Positions 20,693-30,393 of a stretch of DNA of 64,000 nucleotides are shown here, piece after piece. The stretch spans positions 6,510,001-6,574,000 of the forward strand of contig NZ_CP109149.1 of assembly GCF_035920345.1 (NCBI RefSeq). The letters run 5' to 3'. Each line of letters begins with the position of its first letter. Position 1 is the first letter of the stretch. The notes under the pieces were generated by a model that saw nothing but the letters and a program-made list of their open reading frames with translations, was not told where the DNA came from and did no database searches. Origin of the DNA: Nocardia vinacea (GTDB lineage: Bacteria; Actinomycetota; Actinomycetes; Mycobacteriales; Mycobacteriaceae). The position numbers and the translations under genes were made by a program.

Positions 20693-22009
20693 TCAAGGTA
20701 GGGCGTCTGCGCCGTAGGTGGCGACGCAGGCCAGTGCGATCTCCAGCGGCAGGCTGCGCGCTTCGATCGGATGGCCGAGCAGTTCCTCGATCCGCTGGAT
20801 CCGATAGCGGACCGTGTTCTTGTGCACACCGAGTAATTTCGCCGTGGCCTCCGGGCTGCGATGGCTTTTCAGATATGCGTGCAGTGTTTCGCGCAGTCGT
20901 GTGGCATTGACATCACGGCCCGCCAGCGCGCGTAATTCGCGCCCGATCAGACCGCGCATGGCCGCGGCGTCGGCGCCCGCCAGATAGGCGATCTCCACCT
21001 CGCGATATGCGGTGACCCGCGCTCGATCCGCCGGACCGTGCTCGGCGACGTGCCTGGCCGCGACGGCCTCGTGATGGCTCTGCCGGAACCCGGCGGCCTG
21101 CGGCGCGGGCACCCCGAACGCGACCCGCACCGGCGCATCGACCTGACCGGCCACCAATTCGGCCAGTCGAGCGGGCTCGGCCAGTTCCGCCGCATGCGCC
21201 TCGTCGTCCAGCCCCACCCAGGCCCACATGCCGCTCGCCCCGGATGGGACGGTCAGCACCCGATTGCTGCCGAGCGCACCCGCGAGCCGGGCCGCGACCC
21301 GATCCAGCTGCCCGCTCATCTCGGCATCACCCGACGTTTCGTCGGCCCAGCACACGAATGCCAAATGTTTTTGCGCCAGGCGGTATCCGAGCCGAATCGA
21401 GGCCTGGTCGAGGTCCAATTCGTCGTCGGCGAGCAGCGCGCGGACGGTCTCGGTGCGGCGATTGAGATCGGCACGCAGGATCCGCTCGCGTTCTTCCATG
21501 TAGGTGTCGGTCAGCGCCTCCACCGAATTGCCGACCCACCTGGTCGATCGCTCGAACAGCCGCAACATGACCGCGCGCTCGATTTCCTGCGGCGGACGCC
21601 GCTCATCGATGGCGTCGCTCATGTAGTCGAGGACGGCCTCTTGCCCGACGTGATAGGTCCGCAGCAGTAGGCGCAGGTGGAAACCGCGCCGGGCGATCGT
21701 GCGCGCGAAGGCGTGTACCTCGTCCGGCAGCGTGAAATCGAAGGTGTCACTGGTGAGCCCGCTCAGCATGACCCTGGCGTGTGCCCGTGTACTGGCCGCG
21801 AGATCGCGGCGGATATCGCGGTCGGCCAGTTCTGGAATGCGGGCGATGATCGCGTTGTCGAGGCGGTCGACGATCTGCTCCAACGTCTGGGTCCGCATCG
21901 TCTCGTAGACGTATTCGGCCAGCCAGTCGCGCACGATCTCGACGTTCGGATCGGAATCGGTCCGCAACGGGTCCGCGGCGGCGAACCGACCTGCCGAGGC
22001 AGCGGCCAT
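20693..22009 (-). CDS. PucR/CdaR-type transcriptional regulator
   Basis: A protein of about 438 residues. The C-terminal PucR HTH is clear: RLRETLHAYLKSHRSPEATAKLLGVHKNTVRYRIQRIEELLG. A GGDEF-like CdaR domain precedes it, and the N-terminal half contains a RsbT co-antagonist-like region (DIRRDLAASTRAHARVML). Start chosen at ATG 22009, preceded by GGAGGAATT; an upstream TTG would add 17 residues. It is divergent from the aldehyde dehydrogenase-SDR operon across 159 bp, so it probably regulates that operon in response to an unknown metabolite. Confidence 0.88.
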   Translation of the reverse strand: MAAASAGRFAAADPLRTDSDPNVEIVRDWLAEYVYETMRTQTLEQIVDRLDNAIIARIPELADRDIRRDLAASTRAHARVMLSGLTSDTFDFTLPDEVHAFARTIARRGFHLRLLLRTYHVGQEAVLDYMSDAIDERRPPQEIERAVMLRLFERSTRWVGNSVEALTDTYMEERERILRADLNRRTETVRALLADDELDLDQASIRLGYRLAQKHLAFVCWADETSGDAEMSGQLDRVAARLAGALGSNRVLTVPSGASGMWAWVGLDDEAHAAELAEPARLAELVAGQVDAPVRVAFGVPAPQAAGFRQSHHEAVAARHVAEHGPADRARVTAYREVEIAYLAGADAAAMRGLIGRELRALAGRDVNATRLRETLHAYLKSHRSPEATAKLLGVHKNTVRYRIQRIEELLGHPIEARSLPLEIALACVATYGADALP

Positions 22010-22168
22010 AATTCCTCCGAATTGTTCTCTGAGTACAAATATGGCCGAGTTCATTGACAAATCGACCCAAGAAAGTCGTGCGATCTTGTGTCACGATCAT
22101 AGGTCAGTGAGCTGATTCACACCGATCAGCACCAGCGGTTCAGCACAACGTCATTGGGGAGAACAGCA

Positions 22169-23776
22169 GTGACCAACACCGAATCGGTGCCCGGCGCCGC
22201 CAAGAAGACAACGGCACGAAAGACAGCGCCACAAAAGAGCGATCCTGCCGTCATCGAGGTGCGCAATCCGGGCACCGGCGCGGTGGTCGGCACGGTGCCG
22301 AACGAGAGCGCCGAAGCGGTCGCGGCCAAGATCCGCGAATTGCGCCTGTACCAGCCGGAATGGGAGGCCATCGGCCCCGACGGGCGCAAGGAATGGCTGC
22401 TGAAGCTACAGGACTGGATCATCGACAACACCGAGCATCTGGCCGATGTGCTGCAGGCCGAGGCGGGCAAACCCCGCGTGGACGCACTGATCGACCCGGC
22501 CTTCTCCACCGATCTCATCGGCTACTACGCGCGCCGGGCCGGGAAATTCCTCGCCGACGACCATCCCTCGCCGCACAGCCCGCTGGCCCGGGTCAAGAAG
22601 CTGACCACGGTGTACAAGCCGTATCCGGTGGTCGGCGTGATCACGCCGTGGAACTTCCCGCTGGCCATGCCGGTCATCGATGTGATCCCGGCGCTGGCGG
22701 CCGGCGCCGCGGTGATCCTCAAACCGTCGGAGGTGACTCCGCTTTCGGCGATCGAATTGGCAAGGGGCTGGGCCGAAATCGGTGCGCCGCCGGTCTTCGC
22801 CGTGGTCACCGGTGCGGGTGCGACCGGTGCCGCGGTGGTCGAGAATGCCGACTACATCCAGTTCACCGGTTCGACCGCGACCGGGCGCAAGATCGCCGCC
22901 GCCTGTGTCGAGCGGTTGATTCCCTACAGCCTGGAATTGGGCGGTAAGGATCCGGCCATTGTGCTGGCCGACGCGGATCTGGATCGGGCCGCGCACGGCA
23001 TCGCCTTCGGCGGCATGTTCAACTCGGGCCAGGTCTGCATTTCGGTGGAGCGGGTGTATGTCGAGGCTCCGGTTTACGACGAATTCGTCGCCAAGCTCAC
23101 CGATGCGGTGAAGAATCTGCGCCAGGGTCTCGACGGTCGCGAGTCCAAATACGACGTGGGCGCGCTGGCCAATGAGAATCAGGTCCAGATCGTGCAGCGG
23201 CATGTCGACGAGGCCGTCGCGGCGGGCGCCAAGGTGACCACCGGCGGCAAACGCACCGGTGTCGGCACCCTGTTCGAACCGACGGTGCTCGTCGATGTCG
23301 ACCACACCATGTCGTGCATTACCGAGGAGACCTTCGGCCCGACTCTGCCGGTGATCAAGGTCGCCGACGAGGCGGAAGCCGTTCGGCTGGCCAATGATTC
23401 GATCTATGGTCTGTCGGCCTCGGTGTGGACCGGCGATAAGGAGCGCGGCGAGCGTGTGGCGCGTGCCCTCGAAGTCGGCGCGGTGAATATCAACGATGTC
23501 TTCGTCAACCTGTTCAGCTTCGCGCTGCCGATGGGCGGTTGGGGACAGTCCGGTGTCGGCGCACGCTGGGGCGGCCCGAACGGAGTTCGCAAGTACTGCA
23601 GGCAGAAGGCGATCACCACGCCGATCCTGCCGACCCAGCAGAAGGAACTGCTCTGGTTCCCGTACCAGATGCCGAAGGTGCTGTTCGGGCTCGGCGCTAT
23701 GCGTGCCGCGGGGGCGCGCGGACTGCGGCGCATCGACATTGCGGCAATTCTGAAACTCAAGGGAGACAACAAGTGA
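22169..23776 (+). CDS. Aldehyde dehydrogenase (succinate-semialdehyde dehydrogenase-like)
   Basis: A protein of about 535 residues of the NAD(P)-dependent ALDH superfamily. Motifs: ITPWNFPLAMP, KPSEVTPLSAIEL, FTGSTATGRKIA, ELGGKDP (catalytic Glu) and NSGQVCISVERVYV (catalytic Cys), then EETFGPTLPV. The first 25 residues are Lys/Ala/Thr-rich and the C-terminal 50 residues extend beyond the usual end. Start at GTG 22169 behind GGGGAGA. It overlaps the SDR gene (GTGA). Substrate not certain; ALDHs close to this one are often named SSDH. Confidence 0.88.
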   Translation: MTNTESVPGAAKKTTARKTAPQKSDPAVIEVRNPGTGAVVGTVPNESAEAVAAKIRELRLYQPEWEAIGPDGRKEWLLKLQDWIIDNTEHLADVLQAEAGKPRVDALIDPAFSTDLIGYYARRAGKFLADDHPSPHSPLARVKKLTTVYKPYPVVGVITPWNFPLAMPVIDVIPALAAGAAVILKPSEVTPLSAIELARGWAEIGAPPVFAVVTGAGATGAAVVENADYIQFTGSTATGRKIAAACVERLIPYSLELGGKDPAIVLADADLDRAAHGIAFGGMFNSGQVCISVERVYVEAPVYDEFVAKLTDAVKNLRQGLDGRESKYDVGALANENQVQIVQRHVDEAVAAGAKVTTGGKRTGVGTLFEPTVLVDVDHTMSCITEETFGPTLPVIKVADEAEAVRLANDSIYGLSASVWTGDKERGERVARALEVGAVNINDVFVNLFSFALPMGGWGQSGVGARWGGPNGVRKYCRQKAITTPILPTQQKELLWFPYQMPKVLFGLGAMRAAGARGLRRIDIAAILKLKGDNK

Positions 23777-24714
23777 CCGCGGAGCGCGCGACGGGCCCGG
23801 AGGCAGCTGGTAAGGGCCATCAGAGCGGCACACCGCAAGGCATACGCGCCCACGGAGGGCACGGGGAGCTCCGCAAATCCAACACCGCCGCGGCGAAGAT
23901 TCGCGGCAAGGTCGTCGTCATCACCGGTGGCGCACGTGGCATCGGACTGGCGACGGCGACCGCACTGCAGGCGCTCGGCGCCAAGATCGCGATCGGCGAT
24001 ATCGACGAGACCACGGTCAAGGAGTCCGGCGCGGCCCGCGATTTCGAGCTGTACGGCCGGCTCGATGTCACCGATCCCAACTCGTTCGAGAGCTTCCTCG
24101 ACGAAGTCGAGCGCACCATCGGCCCGATCGACGTGCTGATCAACAATGCGGGCATCATGCCGACCGGCAGATTCGCCGATGAGCCGGATCAGATCACGCG
24201 CCGCATTCTGGATATCAATGTCTACGGCGTGATCCTCGGCTCCAAGCTGGGCCTGGCCCGCATGCTGGCGCGCAAGCGCGGACACATCATCAATATCGCC
24301 TCGCTCGCCGGCGAGACGCATATCCCCGGCCTGGCGACCTACAACGCCAGCAAGCATGCGGTGCTCGGCTTCACCGACACCCTGCGTGAGGAGTACCGGG
24401 GTTCGGGTGTCGCATTCTCCTCGGTGCTGCCGACACTGACGAATACCGAACTCGGCTCCGGCGTGAGCGGCCCGAAGCTACTGCGCCCGGCCGAGCCGGA
24501 GGAGATCGCCGATGCGATCGTCGCGCTGATCGCCGAGCCGAAGTCCAAGGTCCGGGTCACCGCGGTGGCCGGATTCCTGTCGCAGCTGGTGAATCTGCTG
24601 CCTGAGCCGGTGGCCGATGGACTGGCCAGGGCGCTGGGTTCGAGCAATGCCTTCCTCGACGATGTGGACGTGGCCGAGCGCAAGGCCTATGAGGACCGGG
24701 CACGCAGCCTCTGA
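23773..24714 (+). CDS. Short-chain dehydrogenase/reductase
   Basis: A protein of about 313 residues. A classical SDR core starts at residue about 40: VVVITGGARGIGLATATAL (cofactor loop), LINNAGIMPTG, and the YNASK catalytic Tyr/Lys pair with a preceding Ser. A hydrophobic helix near 275-290 could associate with membrane. The first 38 residues (MTAERATGPEAAGKG...) are unlike the family and partly resemble the dispersed N-terminal repeat found at 27576 and 34006. The start codon overlaps the aldehyde dehydrogenase stop; together they would oxidise or interconvert an alcohol and aldehyde. Confidence 0.88.
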   Translation: MTAERATGPEAAGKGHQSGTPQGIRAHGGHGELRKSNTAAAKIRGKVVVITGGARGIGLATATALQALGAKIAIGDIDETTVKESGAARDFELYGRLDVTDPNSFESFLDEVERTIGPIDVLINNAGIMPTGRFADEPDQITRRILDINVYGVILGSKLGLARMLARKRGHIINIASLAGETHIPGLATYNASKHAVLGFTDTLREEYRGSGVAFSSVLPTLTNTELGSGVSGPKLLRPAEPEEIADAIVALIAEPKSKVRVTAVAGFLSQLVNLLPEPVADGLARALGSSNAFLDDVDVAERKAYEDRARSL

Positions 24715-24722
24715 GCGGTCCA

Positions 24723-24762
24723 CGAAGGCGCCGTGGTCGAGTCATCGACCACGGCGCCTTCG
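24723..24762 (+). terminator. Terminator of the aldehyde dehydrogenase-SDR operon
   Basis: Perfect 18-bp inverted repeat (CGAAGGCGCCGTGGTCGA and complement) with a GTCA loop, 8 bp after the SDR stop codon. No U-tract follows. Confidence 0.85.
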
Positions 24763-25150
24763 CGCGTCCGAACACCGTTGCGGCGGCCTCCCCCGGACCT
24801 TCGAACGAGACGGCAAACAAAATTGTGACTAACATCACTCCACCCACCCGCAACGGCACCACCCTCGTTGCGGACCGATTTCTCGACAGTGACCGGCCAC
24901 ACTTCAGCACCTCCCCGGCGCGACGCGTAAGCCCACCCGACGCCGGATCATTGCTGGTCATACGCCCAATTAACTTGTGCGCGGCAGCACGGGGCGCGAG
25001 TGCTGGAGATTCGCGGAGTCGATGATGCAAATGACCATGACAAGCCATATGCTGTGTCTAACAAACCTGCCGACTGTTTCGGCTGCCATATCCAGACTTC
25101 CCGGCCTCAATAGGCTGGAAATTCAGGACCGATTCTGATAGCAAGGGGCT
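24763..25150. other. Intergenic region upstream of the LysR gene
   Basis: About 390 bp with no convincing gene on either strand. It must contain the LysR gene promoter; no clear T-N11-A operator was recognised. Confidence 0.5.
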
Positions 25151-26041
25151 ATGGACCCGCATTTGCGCGACCTGCGGTATTTCGTCGCCGTCGCTGAGGA
25201 ACTGCACTTCACCAACGCCGCCCAGCGGCTGCACATCGCTCAACCCACCCTGTCGCGTCAGATTCGTCAGCTGGAACGCCAGCTCGACGTGGTCCTGTTC
25301 GACCGCAACCAGCGCAGCGTCGCGCTGACCGTCGCGGGTAAGGAGCTGCTCGAAGGCGCCCGCAAGATCCTGGAGCTGTGGGAGATCACCAACGTCTCCC
25401 TGCAGGAGGCGGGTGAGGTGCTGCGCGTCGGCATCCAATCCGCGCTCGGCCGCGGGCTGCTCAACGATCTGGAGAGCGCGAGCGGGCACCGCCTGGCACT
25501 GCACGCCGCCTCCTGGACCGACCCGTCCAGTGGTCTGGCCGGTCGACAGGCCGACCTCGCCCTGGTCTGGCTCCCACTACCCGATCCGAACCGGTACCGC
25601 TGGCAGGTGCTGCGCACCGAGCCGCGCTGGGTGCTGCTGCCGGAGAACCATCCGCTGGCCGAGAACGAGACCATCGACTTCGCCGACCTGCTGGACGAAC
25701 CGTTCATCGCACTGCCCACCGAGGCCGGTGCGGTGCGCGACTTCTGGCTCGGCAACGATGCCCGCAACGGCCGTCAGCCCAAGATCGGCGCCGAGGCGGC
25801 GACCCCCGAGGACAAGCTGGAGGCCGTGAGCCTCGGCCTCGGCGTCTGCCTGCTGGCCGAGAACAATGTGCCGATGTACCGCTGGCCGGGTCTGACCGCT
25901 CGCCCGCTCGCCGGACTCCCCCCGTGCGAACTGGCGGTCGCCTGGCGCGCCGACGACAACCGACCCACCATCCTCGAATTCGCCGCACGCGCGGTCGACG
26001 GTGGTTTCGCAGTGCAGCATCAGCCCGCAATCGCGGGCTGA
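25151..26041 (+). CDS. LysR family transcriptional regulator
   Basis: A 296-residue regulator. N-terminal winged HTH: LRDLRYFVAVAEELHFTNAAQRLHIAQPTLSRQIRQLERQL, followed by a linker helix and a periplasmic-binding-like effector domain (about 95-290). The start is ATG 25151, with AAGGGGC upstream. The gene is not divergent from an obvious target, so its regulon is unknown. Its last seven codons lie in a palindrome shared with the convergent amidase gene, and both proteins end QPAIAG. Confidence 0.93.
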   Translation: MDPHLRDLRYFVAVAEELHFTNAAQRLHIAQPTLSRQIRQLERQLDVVLFDRNQRSVALTVAGKELLEGARKILELWEITNVSLQEAGEVLRVGIQSALGRGLLNDLESASGHRLALHAASWTDPSSGLAGRQADLALVWLPLPDPNRYRWQVLRTEPRWVLLPENHPLAENETIDFADLLDEPFIALPTEAGAVRDFWLGNDARNGRQPKIGAEAATPEDKLEAVSLGLGVCLLAENNVPMYRWPGLTARPLAGLPPCELAVAWRADDNRPTILEFAARAVDGGFAVQHQPAIAG

Positions 26042-26042
26042 T
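26019..26042. terminator. Bidirectional terminator shared by LysR and amidase genes
   Basis: Perfect 10-bp inverted repeat (ATCAGCCCGC and complement) with an AATC loop. It contains the final codons and stop codons of both convergent genes, which therefore overlap by 22 bp and both encode a C-terminal QPAIAG. Confidence 0.7.
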
Positions 26043-27651
26043 CGTTCACCCCTTCGTTCACCGTTCGCTTCCAGGGGTGGATCGACTCGAGTTGAGCCGC
26101 GAGGCGCAGCAGGATCGATTCACTGCCGGGCGGTGCCGTGAGTTGGGCGGCGACCGGCGTTTTGGATCTCGGGTGCATTCCCATCGGGATCGACGCGGCG
26201 GGCCAGCCGACCAGATTCCACAGCGGTGTGAACGGTGAATACCGAGCGCTGATAACGACATTCGCGAGCCACCCCAGGGTGTGCCAAGCCCTGGCCCGCG
26301 GTGGCGGCGCGGCGAGCGTCGGGGTGATCACCACGTGGTAGCGCTCGAAGAAGTCCAGGAGTTGCGCCTCGACCCGGTCCACCTGGGCCGGGCGCACCAG
26401 CCGCAGCCGCTGGACGAGCCGACCGAGTGCGATGTGGCGGCGGGTGCGCCGCTGCAGACGTTCGGGGCGGATTAGATTCGCGGCCTCACGCGCGGCGCAT
26501 GCCAACCAGCGCAGGCCGACCGAAACGAGCGATTCGCCGTAGGGCAGTGTCACCGATTCCACCAGGTGCCCGGCCGCAGCTGCGGCCGAAGCAGCGGTGC
26601 GGGCCGCCGCGGTCCAGTGCCGATCGACCCGGAACATCCGGGACGGTGGCGCCACGGCCAGCCCGATGCGTAGTCGGCCCGGCGGCTCCAACTCGGCTAG
26701 GTCCGGGCGCGCGGCCAGCACGGACAGCATGAGCGCGGCATCGCCGACTGTCGTCGCGAGCACACCGTTTTCGACCATTCCGGACCAGGAATCGACGCCT
26801 ACCTCGGCGGGTACGGTATGCCGCCCCGGCTTGATCCCGAATACCCCGCAGCAGGCCGCGGGAATGCGCACCGAACCGAGCCCGTCGTTGCCGTGCGCCA
26901 CCGGCACCAACCCGGCCGCCACGGCCGCGGCCGAACCGCCGGACGAGCCACCGGAGCTGCGGGCGGAATTCCACGGGTTCCGACCGATGCGGCCCTCGCT
27001 CTCGGTCGTGCCCCACAGGCCCAGTTCGGGGACCGCGGTCAGCCCGACCACTACCGCGCCCGCGTCCCGCAGCCTGCGCACCACCGGATGGTCGGCGGTA
27101 GCCGGGCGGGTATCGGTCGCGGTGGAACCGGCGAGGATCGATTCACCCTCGACCGCGATGTTGTGTTTTATCGCGATGGGCACACCCGCCAGCGGCAGCA
27201 GATCCAGATCGGAACGCTGTTCCAGCGCGAGTGCCTCGGCCCGTGCCTTAGCGTAGCGAACGACCGTGAACGCATTCGTCTTTCGGTTCTCGGCGGCGAT
27301 CAGATCCAGGGCGGTATCGACGGTTTCGGTCGGCGTCAGCGAGCCGTCACGCACACTCGCCGCGATTGCCGCCGCCGGACCTCGTGACAGGCCGGATTCG
27401 CGTGGCATGCTGGAGTCCATCGAAGCATGTACGGCGTCGGTCCCGCCCACCGCGACCCCACGGGCGGCCTGCACCTCCGGGGCTTCAGCAGCCTCCGGAG
27501 CGGTCGAATCCGTCGCTGTCGGGTCCGCCGCCGCGATGCCACCCGCCGCGGCCGTCACAGTATTCGATGTACAGCGCTGCTCCCGGGTTGTTCCGTGGTC
27601 ACGCTCCGCTACCGCCTCCGCGCCCGTCGCTCGCGCCGCAGTGTTGTTCAT
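26020..27651 (-). CDS. Amidase (amidase signature family)
   Basis: A protein of about 543 residues. The catalytic Ser-cisSer-Lys family is shown by the Gly/Ser-rich signature RSSGGSSGGSAAAVAAGL with upstream IAIKHNIAVEGE (catalytic Lys) and downstream GNDGLGSVRIPAACCGVFGIKP. It hydrolyses a carboxamide; substrate unknown. The first 85 residues are an Ala/Thr/Glu-rich extension; residues 5-26 are encoded by a dispersed repeat (27576-27641). Start ATG 27651 is the first with a purine-rich site (GGGGAAG); internal ATGs at the family core (MDSSMPRESG) are alternatives. It converges on LysR. Confidence 0.87.
   Translation of the reverse strand: MNNTAARATGAEAVAERDHGTTREQRCTSNTVTAAAGGIAAADPTATDSTAPEAAEAPEVQAARGVAVGGTDAVHASMDSSMPRESGLSRGPAAAIAASVRDGSLTPTETVDTALDLIAAENRKTNAFTVVRYAKARAEALALEQRSDLDLLPLAGVPIAIKHNIAVEGESILAGSTATDTRPATADHPVVRRLRDAGAVVVGLTAVPELGLWGTTESEGRIGRNPWNSARSSGGSSGGSAAAVAAGLVPVAHGNDGLGSVRIPAACCGVFGIKPGRHTVPAEVGVDSWSGMVENGVLATTVGDAALMLSVLAARPDLAELEPPGRLRIGLAVAPPSRMFRVDRHWTAAARTAASAAAAAGHLVESVTLPYGESLVSVGLRWLACAAREAANLIRPERLQRRTRRHIALGRLVQRLRLVRPAQVDRVEAQLLDFFERYHVVITPTLAAPPPRARAWHTLGWLANVVISARYSPFTPLWNLVGWPAASIPMGMHPRSKTPVAAQLTAPPGSESILLRLAAQLESIHPWKRTVNEGVNDQPAIAG
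27576..27641. repeat. Dispersed N-terminus-encoding repeat, copy in the amidase gene
   Basis: About 66 bp nearly matching 34006-34072, both on the minus strand. It encodes AARATGAEAVAERDHGTTREQ at the amidase N-terminus, versus [21 protein letters not shown] in the micro-ORF before hpt. Confidence 0.8.
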
Positions 27652-27831
27652 GTGCTGGTTCTTCCCCGTCGCATGGTTGTCGAAATCGGGTGATCCACTG
27701 TTGTGGCGCAAGTTATCATTTCGATTACTGCTCGGGGGACGATGTCGTCGGGTGTGGCGGAAATTCAGCGGCACATCCACCGAACGGCCACTGCGGATAC
27801 TCGACATCCGCTCAGCAGGTAGGTCCGAAAA

Positions 27832-30393
27832 ATGAGTGCTGATCCCGAAAATACGCACCGAACCGATCTCGGCACCGAGCCGACCAGAGACTGGGGCGAG
27901 CCGCCGTCGCAAACCGAGAACGACGTGGTCGAGGCCTTCTCGACCGCATGGGAATCGGCGCGTCGGCCACCGGAGATCGCCGACTTTCTTCCCGATGCCG
28001 AATCCCTGCGCCGGGCCGCCTTGATCGAATTGATCCGCGTCGACCTGCGACATCGCTGGATCCGGCTCCCCGAGACGCCGACGCCGCGCAAACGGCTTTT
28101 CGACTACTGCGCCGAGTTTCCGGAACTCGAACCGGGCGGCATTCCGGCCGGTTTGGTGTACGAAGAGTTCGTCATCCGCAGACACAGCGGTGAACGTGTC
28201 GATCCGAAGGATTATCTGCGGGAATATCCGGAACAAGCGGCGGAATTGCGCGCTCTGCTCAATGCCGACGATATCGACCAGAGCACCCGCCGGGCCGCGC
28301 TCGAGGATTCGGTGCTGACCGAGTTCGCCAATACCCGCGCGGCGGCCGAACTGAGCCGGACCGTCCAAGCCGATCAAACTGTGGGGCTGAACCAAACCCA
28401 GGAGTCCGTTCGTAATACTGATGTGACTCGCGCCACCGCCGATCCGACCGAGACGGCGACCGTCACTCCGACCACGATCGGAACCGGTCCGGGGAAATTC
28501 GACGCCCTCGACCGGATCGAAGTCGGCCAGTCCATCGACGACTTCGACCTGCTCACCGGACTCGGCAGCGGCGCCTTCGCCCGGGTATTCCTGGCCAGGC
28601 AGCGATCAATGCAGCGCTTGGTCGCGGTGAAAATCTCCGCCGACCACGGCACCGAACCGCAGACCCTGGCCCAGCTCGACCACGACTACATCGTGCGCGT
28701 CTTCGATCAGCGGCTACTCGGCTCCGATGACGCCCGCGATCCGGCCATGCGCCGACTCCGGCTGCTGTACATGCAGTTCCTGCCCGGCGGCACACTGCTC
28801 GGGGTACTGCGCTGGGTGCGCGCGACCCCACCCGCCGAACGCAGCGGACAACTCCTGCTCGACGCGGTCGACGCGGCCATGGAGGAGAAGGGCGAAATTC
28901 GCCCGACCGATTCCAGCGTGCGCGCCGAGATCGCCGGACTCAGCTGGCCGGAAACCGTGGCCTGGCTGGGCCGCAGAGTGGCCGAGGCGCTGGAATACGC
29001 CTCCGCGCACGGCGTGCTGCACCGCGACGTGAAACCGGCCAATATCCTGCTCACCGCCGAGGCGGTACCGAAACTGGCCGATTTCAATATCAGCTTCAGC
29101 CGCAATGTGGCCGGCACCAGTCCGGTGGCCTATTTCGGCGGCTCACTGGCGTATATGTCGCCCGAACAGTTGGAGGCCTGCCATCCCGGCCGCGAGCGCA
29201 CGGCCGAGGATCTGGATACCCGTTCCGATATCTACGCCCTCGGCGTAGTGCTGTGGGAATTGCTCACCGGCGCGAAGCCGTTCGACGATTCCACCGCGAC
29301 CGACCATGGCGACGATACGGCGCTGGAGGGCATGCTGGAACGCCGCACCTCCGGGGTGGATGACGCTGCGCAGCGACGAGTTCCGGCGAACTGTCCGGCG
29401 GCTTTGCGGCGGGTGCTACTGACCTGTCTGGAATCGGATCGGACACTGCGCTGGGCCAATGGCGGGGTGCTGGCCAAGCAGTTCGACCTGTGCATGGACC
29501 CGAGGGCCAGGGATCTGGTCGACCCGCCGCCCGGCAGTTGGCGGCTGAAGTTGCGGTCGTGGCGGCTGGTGATCGTGTCGCTGGCCATCGGCATCCCGAA
29601 TATCCTCGCCTCGGCATACAACATCCAGCACAACCAGCATCTGATCGTGGACCGGCTCCCCGAGGACGCCGGACGCACCTTCATGATCATCACCACCGTG
29701 GTGAACGGAATCTTCTTCCCGCTCGGGGCGACGCTGATCCTCTATCTGTCCCGAAGAATGCTCACGGTGCCGCACGGGCTGCGCCGCCACCGCCGCTACG
29801 ATGCCGAGACGCTGCGGCTGGCCAGGGCGGATTCCCTGCTGTTCGGCGACCGAGCGGTGTGGGTGGTCTTCTCGCTGTGGGTGATCGCCGGATTCACCTT
29901 CCCGATCGCGCTGCAATTGGCGGCCGGAGACGTGCCCGCCCGCGCGGTGGTGCACTTCCTCACCTCGATCGTGGTGTGCGGCGCGATCGCGATGGCGTAC
30001 CCGTTCTTCCTGGTGTGCTTCTTCATGGTCCGCTGCATCTATCCGATCTTCCTGCGGCACGGGGAGATCAGCACCGAGGACGCGGTGTGGCTGCGCGGCC
30101 TGGATCGCCGCGCCAACGGATATCTGGCGGTCGCGGCCTCGGTGCCGCTGCTCGCGGTGGCGGGTGTGACCTTCCTGCCGCCCGGCGATATTCCGATGGT
30201 GATCGACGCAGTGCGCGTGCTCTGTGTGGGTGGCATCATCGCGTTCATCGGTTCCTACCTGCTCTTCCGGGCGCTGGAGGCCGATCTGCGTGCGCTGGAG
30301 CGGGTCGTCGCGCCAGTGGATTCCCTGGACCGCGAACATCTTTCGGCGGACCGGGAGCGCGGCAGGCCGACCGTGCCGGAGCCGCGATCGTGA
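27832..30393 (+). CDS. Membrane Ser/Thr protein kinase with six C-terminal membrane segments
   Basis: An 853-residue protein. N-terminal helical domain (about 30-150) with ALIELIRVDLRHRW and EEFVIRRHSGERVDPKDYLREYP, seen in some actinobacterial and planctomycete kinases. After a Thr-rich linker comes a Hanks-type kinase (about 230-540): glycine loop LGSGAFARVF, Lys267 in VAVKIS, HRDVKPAN (Asp399), metal-binding DFN (417-419) instead of DFG, and YMSPEQ. The C-terminal 270 residues hold about six transmembrane helices with no extracytoplasmic PASTA domain. Catalytic residues are present, so it is probably active. The next paralogue overlaps it (GTGA). Confidence 0.88.
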   Translation: MSADPENTHRTDLGTEPTRDWGEPPSQTENDVVEAFSTAWESARRPPEIADFLPDAESLRRAALIELIRVDLRHRWIRLPETPTPRKRLFDYCAEFPELEPGGIPAGLVYEEFVIRRHSGERVDPKDYLREYPEQAAELRALLNADDIDQSTRRAALEDSVLTEFANTRAAAELSRTVQADQTVGLNQTQESVRNTDVTRATADPTETATVTPTTIGTGPGKFDALDRIEVGQSIDDFDLLTGLGSGAFARVFLARQRSMQRLVAVKISADHGTEPQTLAQLDHDYIVRVFDQRLLGSDDARDPAMRRLRLLYMQFLPGGTLLGVLRWVRATPPAERSGQLLLDAVDAAMEEKGEIRPTDSSVRAEIAGLSWPETVAWLGRRVAEALEYASAHGVLHRDVKPANILLTAEAVPKLADFNISFSRNVAGTSPVAYFGGSLAYMSPEQLEACHPGRERTAEDLDTRSDIYALGVVLWELLTGAKPFDDSTATDHGDDTALEGMLERRTSGVDDAAQRRVPANCPAALRRVLLTCLESDRTLRWANGGVLAKQFDLCMDPRARDLVDPPPGSWRLKLRSWRLVIVSLAIGIPNILASAYNIQHNQHLIVDRLPEDAGRTFMIITTVVNGIFFPLGATLILYLSRRMLTVPHGLRRHRRYDAETLRLARADSLLFGDRAVWVVFSLWVIAGFTFPIALQLAAGDVPARAVVHFLTSIVVCGAIAMAYPFFLVCFFMVRCIYPIFLRHGEISTEDAVWLRGLDRRANGYLAVAASVPLLAVAGVTFLPPGDIPMVIDAVRVLCVGGIIAFIGSYLLFRALEADLRALERVVAPVDSLDREHLSADRERGRPTVPEPRS

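Noticed and set aside
24825..25025. A 66-codon plus-strand frame upstream of the LysR gene
   Set aside because: No RBS, no homology recognisable and a composition like intergenic frames.
27652..28395. N-terminal extension of the amidase over the kinase gene promoter and 5' end
   Set aside because: It runs antisense to the kinase coding region and has no conserved sequence.
29490..30389. A 300-codon extension upstream of the second kinase
   Set aside because: It lies entirely within the coding region of the first kinase in another frame; GTG 30390 in a GTGA overlap is the natural start.
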